A stretch of 64,000 nucleotides of DNA from Leptospiraceae bacterium (GTDB lineage: Bacteria > Spirochaetota > Leptospiria > Leptospirales > Leptospiraceae), in contig JACKPC010000001.1 of the NCBI GenBank assembly GCA_024233835.1, positions 1,302,001-1,366,000 on the forward strand, given 5' to 3'. The notes beneath the pieces are model-generated. The model made no database searches. It was not told the origin of the DNA and worked only from the letters and a program-made list of their open reading frames with translations. This document shows positions 52,364 to 61,809 of this stretch, piece after piece (positions within the stretch are counted from its first letter, which is position 1; the number at the start of each line of letters is the position of its first letter). Made by a program: the position numbers and the translations under genes.

Positions 52364-55300
52364 TTAATTTTTGCGTCTGAATACAAGAGAATAGATTCCG
52401 AAGCTATATTTGTTTTCCGGCATATTTTCCTTCCAGATTAGGTCTCCATCATCTTCATGAAAAGAAATTTCTTTATTATTTTCAAGTTGTATAAAATACT
52501 TATTATAGGGAAGTAAGTTGCCCTTCAAGGTTTCCGGTCTTTTTAGGGTATGTAAGCTATTTTCTTTATAGTTGTAAGCATATATAACATTATCCGAATG
52601 AAGGAAGGAAAACTCTCCAAAGCCTCCGAGGCTTTCCATTTTTTTAGGGAACTCCTCTATGACTTTATAGGTTTTGTCCGTATTTAGTCTGATAAGTTTT
52701 GTACCTTTTAAAAGCATAGAGTATTCTTCTGTACTTTTTAATAAATGAGAGCTTCCTTCTCCTATTTCCGCAAGGGTTTGAAGCGGAGTTTGAGGTTTTA
52801 GTAAGGGGTTCAGGATAAGCCATTTGGATGTTTTTTCTTTATCATCAAAAACCATGTAGAGCTTGCCATCTTTTGCACTGGACCATTTCGCATTTTTCTT
52901 TAAGCTGATACGGGCCAGAGTCTTTAAGGAAAAGCTAAAACTCTGGAGTTTGTATTTTCCTTTTGTATCAATGTAAGAGGCATAGATATAGGTTCCGGCT
53001 TCTAATTGTAAAGGCTTTCGAACTTTTAAACTGATTCTACTTAAGGATTTTCCCGTTTTCAAATCAATCTGCTCGATCCCTTTTTTGGAAAAGGCATATA
53101 ATCTTCCGTTAACTGCCAGTTTTTTGTAAGGAGTGGAGCTTTCTTTTCTCCACAATAAAGATTTGTTTGTGTTTCGATAGACTGCAATTGAGCGACCGTA
53201 GTTTACGATTAATTTTCCATTTACAAGAATCGGAAGGCCGAGAAAGCGATCCTTTAGAGGATACTTTTGTATATATACAGGTTTGTCTTCATAAGATTGC
53301 AAAAACTTTTCTGATTGCCTGGCCTGTTTGCTGTCAGGAAATTTCTCTAATAACTCTTTACTCAAAGACGCCACTTCTTCTTTAAACTCCATTCGTTTAT
53401 TATCCCGGATTAAGGCGTCAAGGACAGTGATGCAGGCAAAGAGATTTTTAGCATCCCTTTTAAGTTCTAAGGCTTTTCGAATATGCAATTCTGCTTTATC
53501 TAAATTGCCTCTGTCATAGTTTATATAGGCCAGATGGTATCTCGGATCAGGAAAATCCGGGTATTTTTTCACCAGACCTTCAAAGGCTTTCTCTGCTTCT
53601 TCGTAGAGTTCTTCGTTAAAATAAAGAACTCCAATATTATAAGGTGCTAATTCGAGCGCTGAATCTAATTTTTCCGCCCTTTCAAACTCTTCCCTGGCCT
53701 TTCCTTTCTCCCCGATTCCGTAATAGGCAATGCCGCGGGCAATGTAGGTAGGTGCAAAACCGGGCCTTACCAGGATACTGCGATTCAAATACTGTATGGC
53801 CTTTTCTTTTTCCTCTGTTAGAAATAACAAACCCAGTTGGTAGGTACTGTAGTAAGCGTCCGGTTTTATTTTTAAGATATTATCCAACATTTCCTTTGCT
53901 TTATCATAGTCTTTGGTTTTAATATAGTAAGAGCTAATGGCTTCCTGTAGTTCAATTTTACTTTCCGGGTTCTTTTGAAGTTCGTGGTTTAAAAGTGCCA
54001 GAGCCTTTTCATTTCTACCGAGACCTATCAGGCAATCGGCAATTTTAATAATCAGGGAGGTCCGCTTCATCTGCTTATACGCTTTTTCATAATGATGCAT
54101 AGCGGTTTCGTAATCTTCCTTATTGAAATGCTCATTGGCTTCTTCTATGATAGGAAGAATGCTTAAGAAGCTTTTGTTCTCTTCTATAATCCGTCTGGTC
54201 TGGGCAAGCTCCGGAATGTCCGGGTTATTCTTTTCTGCCTTTGATAAGAAACCGAGGGCAGAATCATAGTTTTTGAGAGAGTTTTCTCGCAGTGCCATTT
54301 TGTAGTATAGAGTTCCGAGGCGGTAATGAATGGCTTCTGCATTTTGTTTTTTCTTTTTAGCCTCTTCTAAAATACTTAAATAGAAGGTTTCTGCTTCTTC
54401 TAATTTTCCTTCGTCTTCATAAATCCTGCCTATGGCAATTGCAGCCAGTGGATCTTTTCCTGCCAAAACATTTAGCTTTTCCTTGTATTCAGAAAAGCGA
54501 GGATTTCTTGTTTTGGCATACAGACGAACCAGTCCCTGTAAAGAGGGAATGCTGTCCGCCTGTAGAGATAGAGCTTTTAAAAAGTTCTTTTCGCTTTCTT
54601 TGTAGCGGTTCATTAAAAAGAAAGCCCTACCGAAAGCGTTATAGATGATATTTTCTCCCTTGTCTAACTGTAAGGCCTTATTGTATTCCTGTAAAGCTTT
54701 GTTGAAGTTTCCCTGTCTGAGTTGTGTATCTCCCGCATCAAGGATAATGTAAATATCACAAATTTGTAAATATTTATCCGCATTATCTTTCCCTTTTAGT
54801 TTTTTGGCTTGCAGGTATTCTTTTCTGGCTTCTAAATACCTTCCTTCCAATAAGAACAGGTTTCCCGTGTTTATATAGGCACTCTGGGAAGATGGATCTA
54901 ATTCCTTTACTTTCAGAAAAGCTAACATAGCCTGCTTATTCTGTCCTATGTTCTGATAGGCCAGTCCGAGGCTATTATAGACAGAAGCGTGTTCCGGCGT
55001 TTTTTGCAGGGCCTCTTTTAGAGTTTGAATGGCTTTCGAGTATAAACCATTCCCCGAATAAGCGCTGGCTAGACTCAGATAAGTTTCCCTATTTTTAGGG
55101 TTATATTTTAAAGAGCGCAGAGCATTTGCTTCTGCCTTAGAGTAATCTTCTTTTAAAAGATAGGTATTGGCAATGAGTAAATACGGTATGGATGGTTCTT
55201 TTGATTTTTTAGCAGCTTCTTCAAAGTAATGAATCGCCGTATCATAATCCTTGCGCTTTAAACTCTCATTTCCTTTTTCTATAAGACCCGCTCTCTTACT

Positions 55301-55981
55301 CGCGCTCAGGGAGTTGGAAACCTGTTTCAAATCCGGGTTTTCTTTTTTGGCTTTCAGAAAGTATTCATCGGCCTGCTTATATTTCTTTAGTTGCAGGCAT
55401 ACATCTCCTAAGTGCATATAAAGCTGGGAGCGTTCCGAGAATGATTCGGCTTTAACTGAAAGAAAGGTTTTATATGCTTCTTCGTTTTTCCCGAGCTCTT
55501 TTAAAAGAACCCCGGCCTTGAAAGGATAAATAGGTTCTGAAGGAAAGTCCTTCTGAAGTTTATTATATTCCTTAAGAGCTTCTTCACTTTTTCCGAGGCT
55601 TGTAAGACAATAGGCATACGAAAGGCGAATTTGTTCTGAATTCGGAGACAGGTCTTTTGCTTTCCCGAAAGCCTCCAGTGCTTTATCGAATTTCTTTTGT
55701 TCAAATTCATTGATGCCCAGAAGATAATAGCTCGGGCCGTCAGGATAGAGTCCTATTGCTTTATTCGCGTATTCCCTGGACTTTTCATAATTTTTTTCCT
55801 GGAAATAACGATTCCCTATACTCAAATATTTTCTGGCTTTTTTATAATTCTTCCTGTCTTTAATAACGATGCTGTCTTTTTGAACGGAGTATGATTCGAA
55901 AACTTTCTTTTTCTGAAACATAGAACAGGAAAGCAAAAGAAACGAAATTAAGAGATAGATAAGCTTAGTCTTCCTTATCAT
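52364..55981 (-). CDS. giant TPR-repeat lipoprotein with C-terminal beta-propeller-like domain
   Basis: A 1205-residue lipoprotein (LLISFLLLSC, Cys19). Residues ~45-880 carry more than twenty TPR units, such as GNRYFQEKNYEKSREYANKAI, YLLGINEFEQKKFDKALEAFGKA and YNSLGLAYQNIGQNKQAMLAFLKV. The last ~310 residues are beta-rich with blade-like repeats (LLVNGKLIVNYGRSIAVYR, GKLYMVFDD), probably a WD40/PQQ-like propeller. It is a likely outer-membrane scaffold. Its start overlaps the PEGA lipoprotein gene by 17 bases, so the two are linked in expression. Confidence 0.78.
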   Translation of the reverse strand: MIRKTKLIYLLISFLLLSCSMFQKKKVFESYSVQKDSIVIKDRKNYKKARKYLSIGNRYFQEKNYEKSREYANKAIGLYPDGPSYYLLGINEFEQKKFDKALEAFGKAKDLSPNSEQIRLSYAYCLTSLGKSEEALKEYNKLQKDFPSEPIYPFKAGVLLKELGKNEEAYKTFLSVKAESFSERSQLYMHLGDVCLQLKKYKQADEYFLKAKKENPDLKQVSNSLSASKRAGLIEKGNESLKRKDYDTAIHYFEEAAKKSKEPSIPYLLIANTYLLKEDYSKAEANALRSLKYNPKNRETYLSLASAYSGNGLYSKAIQTLKEALQKTPEHASVYNSLGLAYQNIGQNKQAMLAFLKVKELDPSSQSAYINTGNLFLLEGRYLEARKEYLQAKKLKGKDNADKYLQICDIYIILDAGDTQLRQGNFNKALQEYNKALQLDKGENIIYNAFGRAFFLMNRYKESEKNFLKALSLQADSIPSLQGLVRLYAKTRNPRFSEYKEKLNVLAGKDPLAAIAIGRIYEDEGKLEEAETFYLSILEEAKKKKQNAEAIHYRLGTLYYKMALRENSLKNYDSALGFLSKAEKNNPDIPELAQTRRIIEENKSFLSILPIIEEANEHFNKEDYETAMHHYEKAYKQMKRTSLIIKIADCLIGLGRNEKALALLNHELQKNPESKIELQEAISSYYIKTKDYDKAKEMLDNILKIKPDAYYSTYQLGLLFLTEEKEKAIQYLNRSILVRPGFAPTYIARGIAYYGIGEKGKAREEFERAEKLDSALELAPYNIGVLYFNEELYEEAEKAFEGLVKKYPDFPDPRYHLAYINYDRGNLDKAELHIRKALELKRDAKNLFACITVLDALIRDNKRMEFKEEVASLSKELLEKFPDSKQARQSEKFLQSYEDKPVYIQKYPLKDRFLGLPILVNGKLIVNYGRSIAVYRNTNKSLLWRKESSTPYKKLAVNGRLYAFSKKGIEQIDLKTGKSLSRISLKVRKPLQLEAGTYIYASYIDTKGKYKLQSFSFSLKTLARISLKKNAKWSSAKDGKLYMVFDDKEKTSKWLILNPLLKPQTPLQTLAEIGEGSSHLLKSTEEYSMLLKGTKLIRLNTDKTYKVIEEFPKKMESLGGFGEFSFLHSDNVIYAYNYKENSLHTLKRPETLKGNLLPYNKYFIQLENNKEISFHEDDGDLIWKENMPENKYSFGIYSLVFRRKN

Positions 55982-57671
55982 TATTTTTATCCTCCTCTTT
56001 ATCCCGGATTATAAATAGGTCTGTAAATTCTGTATAAGTCAGGGAGAGAGAATTCAGGGCTTTAAGTTCTTCTGAGTCCATATCCCGGACAAGGACAGCA
56101 AGCCGCCATTCGGAAGCTGTATCAACTTCTGCAAAAAGAAGATCCCTGCCACCAAGACCCAATTTGGCCTTAGCCGAATCTGAATCAATTTCGAGATGAA
56201 AAGCCCTGTCGGTTTTATCTTTTTCTTTTTTAAAGGTAAAGGAGTCCATAGTTTTAAGACCAAATTTTGTATCATACAAACTTACCCTTTCTCCTACTGT
56301 TTCGATAATGAATCTTGGTTTATCTTTTTCGAAAAAGCAAAAATACAGGTTCTCTTCTTTTTCCATGAAAGGAAAGGCTGCTTCCAATTTAAGAGAAGCC
56401 GGGGGAAAAGGCTTGGAGAAAACTCCATTCCAGCCGGAACTTTCTCTCTCTTTTTTTCGTTTAAATAAAAGACCACCCCCAAGTTTAGGTTCCAATGAAC
56501 CATTACCCGAAACTGTCCAGAAATCCTGTGCCTCTTCACCCACAGCATCTTTCAAATAAAAGGGAAAAGAAATATAAGAAGAATCCTTGGCTTTGAGTTC
56601 CAGACTCCATTTAAAAAGAGAAGAGTTCTTCTTTTCTTTTAGATCTTTCAGTATGTTTATATTATAGCGAGCCGGAGGTAAATTGTTTAAGTATAGAGGG
56701 CTTTCTCCCTGAATTTCACTGTTCCAGGCGACTTTCAAGCCGGAAGGATAGGTACTGATACCCATAGAAGAAAGTTTGAAATCGTCTTTCCATTCGATGA
56801 AAAGATTCAGAGAATCGCCAGCTCGAACAGTAACTTCTCTTTCTACTTCTTCCGCACCTGTTTTGTAGATTTTTAGTTTATGAGTACCTTCTAAAATGGG
56901 AAAGTCTTTTACCGGAAGCTTTCCGGCTTCCTTACCATCGAGATAAAATTCACAGTCACTCGATACAGTATTAATTTGTAAAACACCGGATATACTTTTT
57001 AAAAGCAGGGTTTTTAGTTCTTCCTTAGAAGCTTGCCTGGAAAAAGAAAACTCAGGAACTTTTTCTTCACTTAAAAGACGGTATCTGTCTTTCGAGCGAA
57101 CGAGTTCAATACGTTCAAATGGTTTCTTGTCTTCTTCGGTATCTTTTAAAACCTCCAGCTTATATTCGAGACTTCCGAAGAGACTTGCATTTACCGGGTC
57201 TTTCAAGTCCTGTTTGATCGTATAACTTATCTTATCAGTTTTTTCTTTCTCCGGTTTGTCTATTAGGATATTCGTATATATATAAGCATCGATATTTTTT
57301 TTCATACTGGCCTTTTGTAAACTATCCCTGTCTACCCAGACCCGGAAAGGGAGTTCCACTTCTTGAAAGGAAGAATTTTTCCAGAGGAGTTTGAGTTCCT
57401 GTTCAATGATGCGTTTATCCAGGTCAGAAAATCCTTCCGGAAACAAAATGGGAGCAAAGGTATAAACCGGGATACCGCTGCTTTTTTTTCGCTCTTTATA
57501 ATCTTTTCCACCGGAACCTTTATTTCCCGTGATTAAGCCCTCACGGGCCTTTTCGAGAACCGGAAGGGCCGGTATTTGAAAGGTTTTCCCGTTTATCCTC
57601 TGAACCGAAGAGCAGGAGAAAAACATACAAAAAAGCCCTGTAACTGAGATATAGCTGGTAATGGATTTCAT
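55965..57671 (-). CDS. PEGA-domain lipoprotein
   Basis: A 568-residue lipoprotein (GLFCMFFSC, Cys21). After a lysine-rich region, residues ~245-300 are a PEGA domain (SGVLQINTVSSDCEFYLDGKEAGKLPVKDF, then LEGTHKLKIYKTGAEEVEREVTVRAG), and a second, weaker copy follows (SMGISTYPSGLKVAWNSEIQGESPL). The C-terminal ~190 residues form a beta-rich jelly-roll-like domain. PEGA domains often bind glycans or cell-wall material. It is the first gene of the four-gene group reaching the LolA-like gene. Confidence 0.7.
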   Translation of the reverse strand: MKSITSYISVTGLFCMFFSCSSVQRINGKTFQIPALPVLEKAREGLITGNKGSGGKDYKERKKSSGIPVYTFAPILFPEGFSDLDKRIIEQELKLLWKNSSFQEVELPFRVWVDRDSLQKASMKKNIDAYIYTNILIDKPEKEKTDKISYTIKQDLKDPVNASLFGSLEYKLEVLKDTEEDKKPFERIELVRSKDRYRLLSEEKVPEFSFSRQASKEELKTLLLKSISGVLQINTVSSDCEFYLDGKEAGKLPVKDFPILEGTHKLKIYKTGAEEVEREVTVRAGDSLNLFIEWKDDFKLSSMGISTYPSGLKVAWNSEIQGESPLYLNNLPPARYNINILKDLKEKKNSSLFKWSLELKAKDSSYISFPFYLKDAVGEEAQDFWTVSGNGSLEPKLGGGLLFKRKKERESSGWNGVFSKPFPPASLKLEAAFPFMEKEENLYFCFFEKDKPRFIIETVGERVSLYDTKFGLKTMDSFTFKKEKDKTDRAFHLEIDSDSAKAKLGLGGRDLLFAEVDTASEWRLAVLVRDMDSEELKALNSLSLTYTEFTDLFIIRDKEEDKNNDKED

Positions 57672-57992
57672 AGACTCTTAACACACACTTTTCAAAATAG
57701 AGCCTTAAGAGACAAGCCCTAAATCAGGAGCTTTATCGTATGAGTGGATACCGGGCTTCTGGCAGTTTCGGTGAGTGCATTTGTCAGAGCCGAAGCATAA
57801 ATCGGCAGTCAGAGGGGCATTTTCTGCTTTGTTTCTGTCTTTTTCTGTATAGTTTTAGCATTGAAGGGCTTACTTTTTTGAGGTTGAAAAAAAGTAAACT
57901 TAATAGAGCTTAGTAACAGAATCTTTCCAGTTAATTAATTAGGTGGCTATATTGAATAGATTATTTTCTTACCGTAATAAAGGAATACAATC
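57672..57992. other. 321-base intergenic region at the edge of the hsd island
   Basis: No gene is recognised. It holds a GCCGA/TCGGC hairpin (57789-57806), a GTCAGAG direct repeat 25 bases apart, and an AT hairpin TTACTTTTTT/AAAAAAGTAA (57870-57897). A 57-codon ATG frame (57740-57913) has low-complexity, cysteine-rich content and no support. Base use shifts at its right end, where hsdM begins behind AAAGGA. No att site or tRNA is seen. Confidence 0.6.
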
Positions 57993-59549
57993 ATGACTAG
58001 TATCCAACAACGTGCAGAACTTCAGCGGCAAATCTGGCAAATTGCTAACGATGTTCGAGGCTCAGTAGATGGCTGGGACTTTAAACAGTATGTCTTAGGC
58101 ACGCTGTTTTATCGCTTTATAAGTGAAAATTTCGCAAACTACATTGAAGGCGGAGATGAAAGTATTCACTATGCTGAGCTTTCTGATGATGTTATTACCG
58201 ACGATATTAAAGACGATGCCATCAAAACGAAAGGCTATTTCATCTATCCAAGTCAACTTTTTGAGAAGATAGTCGCGGGTGCGAATAATAACGAGAACCT
58301 AAACACGGATTTAGCCACTATATTTGCAGCAATAGAAAACTCCGCAAATGGCTATCCATCAGAAATGGACATCAAAGGTCTATTCGCTGATTTCGACACT
58401 ACCAGTAACCGTCTGGGAAATACTGTTAAAGATAAAAACACCCGCTTGGCTTCCGTATTAAAAGGAGTGGCAGGGCTAAAGTTTGGTCAATTTCAGGATA
58501 ATCAAATTGACTTATTTGGCGATGCTTATGAATTTTTAATCTCAAACTATGCCGCCAATGCCGGTAAATCAGGCGGTGAGTTTTTTACTCCGCAAAACGT
58601 TTCCAAGCTGATTGCCCAACTTGCCATGCACAAGCAAGCCAGTGTCAACAAAATTTATGACCCTGCCTGTGGTTCCGGCTCCTTACTTTTGCAGGCGAAA
58701 AAGCATTTTGATAATCATATCATTGAAGATGGTTTCTTTGGTCAGGAAATTAACCATACCACTTACAACCTTGCACGCATGAATATGTTTTTGCATAATA
58801 TCAATTACGATAAATTTAATATTCAACTGGGCAATACCCTAATCGATCCGCATTTTAAGGATGAAAAACCCTTCGATGCCATAGTCTCGAATCCGCCTTA
58901 TTCGGTGAAATGGATAGGTTCGGATGATCCAACCCTGATTAACGATGAGCGCTTTGCCCCCGCCGGCGTTTTGGCGCCCAAGTCCAAAGCCGATTTTGCC
59001 TTTGTGCTCCATGCTTTGAGCTACCTTTCCAGCAAAGGTCGTGCTGCCATTGTTTGTTTCCCCGGTATTTTTTACCGCGGTGGTGCCGAACAGAAAATTC
59101 GTCAATATCTGATAGACAATAACTATGTGGAAACCGTGATCTCTCTGGCACCCAACTTATTTTTTGGTACTACCATCGCTGTGAATATCCTTGTGCTTTC
59201 CAAGCACAAAACCAACACCAACACCCAGTTTATAGATGCGAGCGGTGAAGATTTTTATAAAAAGGAAACCAATAATAATATATTAACCGATCACCATATT
59301 CAAAAGATTATGGATATGTTTGATAGCAAAAACGATGTGGAAAATATAGCCAAATTGATTCCTTTTGAGACTATTGCCGCTAATGATTATAATCTATCGG
59401 TGAGTAGCTATGTAGAAGCCAAAGATAACCGTGAGGTGATTGATATTACCAGGCTGAATGCTGAACTGAAAACCACCGTCAAAAAGATAGACCAGCTGCG
59501 AAAGGATATTGATGCAATTGTCGCCGAGATTGAGGGGAATGAAGCATGA
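57993..59549 (+). CDS. hsdM: type I restriction-modification methyltransferase subunit
   Basis: A 518-residue HsdM of the EcoR124I (type IC) kind. The N-terminal helical domain begins MTSIQQRAELQRQIWQIAND. The AdoMet motif YDPACGSGSLLLQ is at residues ~222-234 and the catalytic NPPY at 300-303, so it should methylate adenine at N6. A FTPQNVSKLI motif precedes them. AAAGGA lies eight bases before the ATG. It overlaps the next gene by four bases (ATGA). Codon use is richer in G and C at third positions than the flanking lipoprotein genes, suggesting recent transfer. Confidence 0.95.
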   Translation: MTSIQQRAELQRQIWQIANDVRGSVDGWDFKQYVLGTLFYRFISENFANYIEGGDESIHYAELSDDVITDDIKDDAIKTKGYFIYPSQLFEKIVAGANNNENLNTDLATIFAAIENSANGYPSEMDIKGLFADFDTTSNRLGNTVKDKNTRLASVLKGVAGLKFGQFQDNQIDLFGDAYEFLISNYAANAGKSGGEFFTPQNVSKLIAQLAMHKQASVNKIYDPACGSGSLLLQAKKHFDNHIIEDGFFGQEINHTTYNLARMNMFLHNINYDKFNIQLGNTLIDPHFKDEKPFDAIVSNPPYSVKWIGSDDPTLINDERFAPAGVLAPKSKADFAFVLHALSYLSSKGRAAIVCFPGIFYRGGAEQKIRQYLIDNNYVETVISLAPNLFFGTTIAVNILVLSKHKTNTNTQFIDASGEDFYKKETNNNILTDHHIQKIMDMFDSKNDVENIAKLIPFETIAANDYNLSVSSYVEAKDNREVIDITRLNAELKTTVKKIDQLRKDIDAIVAEIEGNEA

Positions 59550-60544
59550 GTAATGTCATTATTTACACAACTGATGATGGCTCCACAAAAATCGATTTGC
59601 GTCTGGAAGACGGCACGGTCTGGCTGTCGCAACTGCAAATTGCCGAACTGTTTCAAACCAGCAAGCAAAATATCAGCAAACACATAAAGGCTATTTATGA
59701 TGATCATGAGCTGTATGAGCAGGCAACTGTCAACCAGGAGTTGACAGTTCAAAAAGAAGGCAAACGTGAGGTTTCACGCGGCATTATCTTGTATAATCTC
59801 GATATGATTTTGGCTATCGGTTATCGTGTGCGTTCGCTGCGCGGTGTTCAATTCAGGCGCTATGCCTCCACGGTATTGAAAGAGTATCTCGAAAAGGGTT
59901 TTGCTCTCAACGATGAACGCTTGAAAAACCTCGGCGGCGGGAACTACTGGAAAGAGTTGCTCGACCGGATTCGCGATATTCGCTCCAGCGAAAAAGTGAT
60001 GTACCGCCAGGTATTGGAACTCTACGCCACCGCCACTGATTACGACCCCCAGAGCGAAGAGAGCCTGACGTTTTTCAAAATCGTACAAAACAAACTGCAC
60101 TACGCTGCCCATGGTCATACTGCCAGCGAAGTCATCTACCTGCGGGTTGATAGCGACAAACCTTTTGCCGGTTTAAGCAACTTCAAGGGGAGCCAGCCAA
60201 CACAAGCCGAAGCCATGATCGCCAAAAACTACCTCAGTGAGCAGGAATTACGGATACTGAACAACCTTGTCTCCGCCTATTTCGATTTGGCCGAATTAAA
60301 CGCCATCGAAGAACGTGAAATGCGCATGGTCGATTATGTGCGTGAGTTGGACAATATCCTCAGTTCAACCGGACGTAAATTGCTCGACAATGCCGGCAAC
60401 GTCTCTCATGATGCTGCCAAAGAAAAAGCAAAACTGGAATATAAGAAATACAAGGCCAGAACGCTGGAAAACGTAGAAAAAGACTACCTGAAAACTATTG
60501 CCGCATTAGAAAAGCAGGCCAAAAAAGAGAGCCGTAAAAAATGA
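59546..60544 (+). CDS. rhuM: RhuM-family protein inside the hsd operon
   Basis: A 332-residue RhuM-family protein. The N-terminal ~100 residues hold a winged-helix-like region (VWLSQLQIAELFQTSKQNISKHIKAIYDD) followed by GIILYNLDMILAIGYRVRSLRGVQFRRYA, both typical of the family. The middle and C-terminal part is helical and charged, ending KKYKARTLENVEKDYLKTIAALEKQAKK. RhuM was first named in Salmonella; its molecular function is unknown, and DNA binding is inferred. It overlaps hsdM and hsdS by four bases each, so it is part of the same operon. Confidence 0.85.
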   Translation: MSNVIIYTTDDGSTKIDLRLEDGTVWLSQLQIAELFQTSKQNISKHIKAIYDDHELYEQATVNQELTVQKEGKREVSRGIILYNLDMILAIGYRVRSLRGVQFRRYASTVLKEYLEKGFALNDERLKNLGGGNYWKELLDRIRDIRSSEKVMYRQVLELYATATDYDPQSEESLTFFKIVQNKLHYAAHGHTASEVIYLRVDSDKPFAGLSNFKGSQPTQAEAMIAKNYLSEQELRILNNLVSAYFDLAELNAIEEREMRMVDYVRELDNILSSTGRKLLDNAGNVSHDAAKEKAKLEYKKYKARTLENVEKDYLKTIAALEKQAKKESRKK

Positions 60545-61809
60545 GTAATTTAAGCTTTATGGAAAAGCTGCTGGATGGGGTTGAAGTGGAATGGAAGCAA
60601 TTGGGAGAAGTAGGAGAATTTATTCGTGGTAACGGAATACTTAAAAAGGACTTAATTGATACTGGTTTTCCAGCCATTCATTATGGTCAACTTCATACTA
60701 AATATGGCTTATCAGCTGATAAAGCTTTTACTTGTGTGTCTCATGAGTTTGCTAAAAAATTAAGAAAAGCCATTAACAATGATCTATTGCTTGCAACAAC
60801 ATCAGAGAATGATGAGGATGTAGTAAAACCACTAGCATGGCTTGGAGATGAAGTTGCTATTTCTGGTGATATGATGTTGTTTAGACATGAACAAAATGTA
60901 AAGTATTTAGCCTATTATTTTGAAACAGAAGCATTCCAAGAACAAAAAAGGAAGTACATTAATGGGGCGAAAGTTCGTAGGGTTTCGAAAGATAGTTTAA
61001 TTAAAATTCAAATCCCCATTCCCTGTCCCGATAATCCCGAAAAATCTCTCAAAATCCAAGCTGAAATCGTCCGCATTCTGGACGCGTTCACCGAACTTAC
61101 CACCGAACTTACCACCGAACTTACCACCGAACTTACCTTGCGGAAAAAACAATACAACTACTATCGAGAGCAGCTATTTTCTTTTGATAAAGAGGACGTT
61201 ATACACTTACCAATGGGACAAGAGGGTGTTGGTGATTTTATTCGAGGTAGTGGGTTACTGAAAAAAGATTTTACCAAAACGGGTGTTGGCTGTATTCATT
61301 ATGGTCAGATTCACACATATTACGGTACATATACAGATCAAACTAAAACATTTGTTTCAGAAGATTTTGCTAAAAAAGCTCGCAGAGCAAAATCAGGCGA
61401 TTTGGTTATAGCCACAACAAGTGAGAACGACGATGATGTTTGTAAAGCCGTCGCTTGGATTGGTGAAGGAGAGATTGCCGTTAGTAGTGATGCATGTTTC
61501 TATAGGCATACTTTGAACCCCAAATATGTGTCTTATTTTTTCCAAACAGAGCAGTTTAATAAACAAAAAAGACAGTATATTACGGGTGCAAAAGTAAGGC
61601 GAGTAAACGCTGATAATTTAGCCAAAATACTAATCCCCATACCTTCACCAGATGAACAAGCCCGAATAGTCACTATCCTCGACAAATTTGAAGCCCTCAC
61701 CAACTCTATCACCGAAGGCTTACCCCGCGAAATTGATTTACGACAAAAGCAATATGAGTATTACCGCGATTTACTGTTGAGTTTCCCCAAGCCGGAGGTA
61801 AATGCCTAG
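60541..61809 (+). CDS. hsdS: type I restriction specificity subunit with similar half-site domains and a TELT repeat spacer
   Basis: A 422-residue HsdS. Two target-recognition domains, starting near residues 24 and 230, are closely alike (VGEFIRGNGILKKD vs VGDFIRGSGLLKKD; HYGQLHT vs HYGQIHT; INGAKVRRVS vs ITGAKVRRVN). They are joined by a central conserved helix carrying TELT four times (184-199). A second conserved helix ends the protein (QARIVTILDKFEALTN, LRQKQYEYYRDLL). It chooses the bipartite DNA target. The spacer repeat resembles the TAEL repeat that sets the target gap in EcoR124I and its relatives. It overlaps the neighbouring genes. Confidence 0.93.
   Translation: MSNLSFMEKLLDGVEVEWKQLGEVGEFIRGNGILKKDLIDTGFPAIHYGQLHTKYGLSADKAFTCVSHEFAKKLRKAINNDLLLATTSENDEDVVKPLAWLGDEVAISGDMMLFRHEQNVKYLAYYFETEAFQEQKRKYINGAKVRRVSKDSLIKIQIPIPCPDNPEKSLKIQAEIVRILDAFTELTTELTTELTTELTLRKKQYNYYREQLFSFDKEDVIHLPMGQEGVGDFIRGSGLLKKDFTKTGVGCIHYGQIHTYYGTYTDQTKTFVSEDFAKKARRAKSGDLVIATTSENDDDVCKAVAWIGEGEIAVSSDACFYRHTLNPKYVSYFFQTEQFNKQKRQYITGAKVRRVNADNLAKILIPIPSPDEQARIVTILDKFEALTNSITEGLPREIDLRQKQYEYYRDLLLSFPKPEVNA
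61090..61137 (+). repeat. four perfect 12-bp tandem repeats in hsdS
   Basis: The unit ACCGAACTTACC is repeated four times without mismatch. It is in frame and encodes TELT each time, in the helix between the two recognition domains. Gain or loss of units by slippage would change spacer length without breaking the frame. Confidence 0.97.

Noticed and set aside
57740..57913. 57-codon ATG frame in the gap before hsdM
   Set aside because: Its product is low in complexity with clustered Cys/Phe, it has no ribosome site, and it covers hairpins; likely chance.
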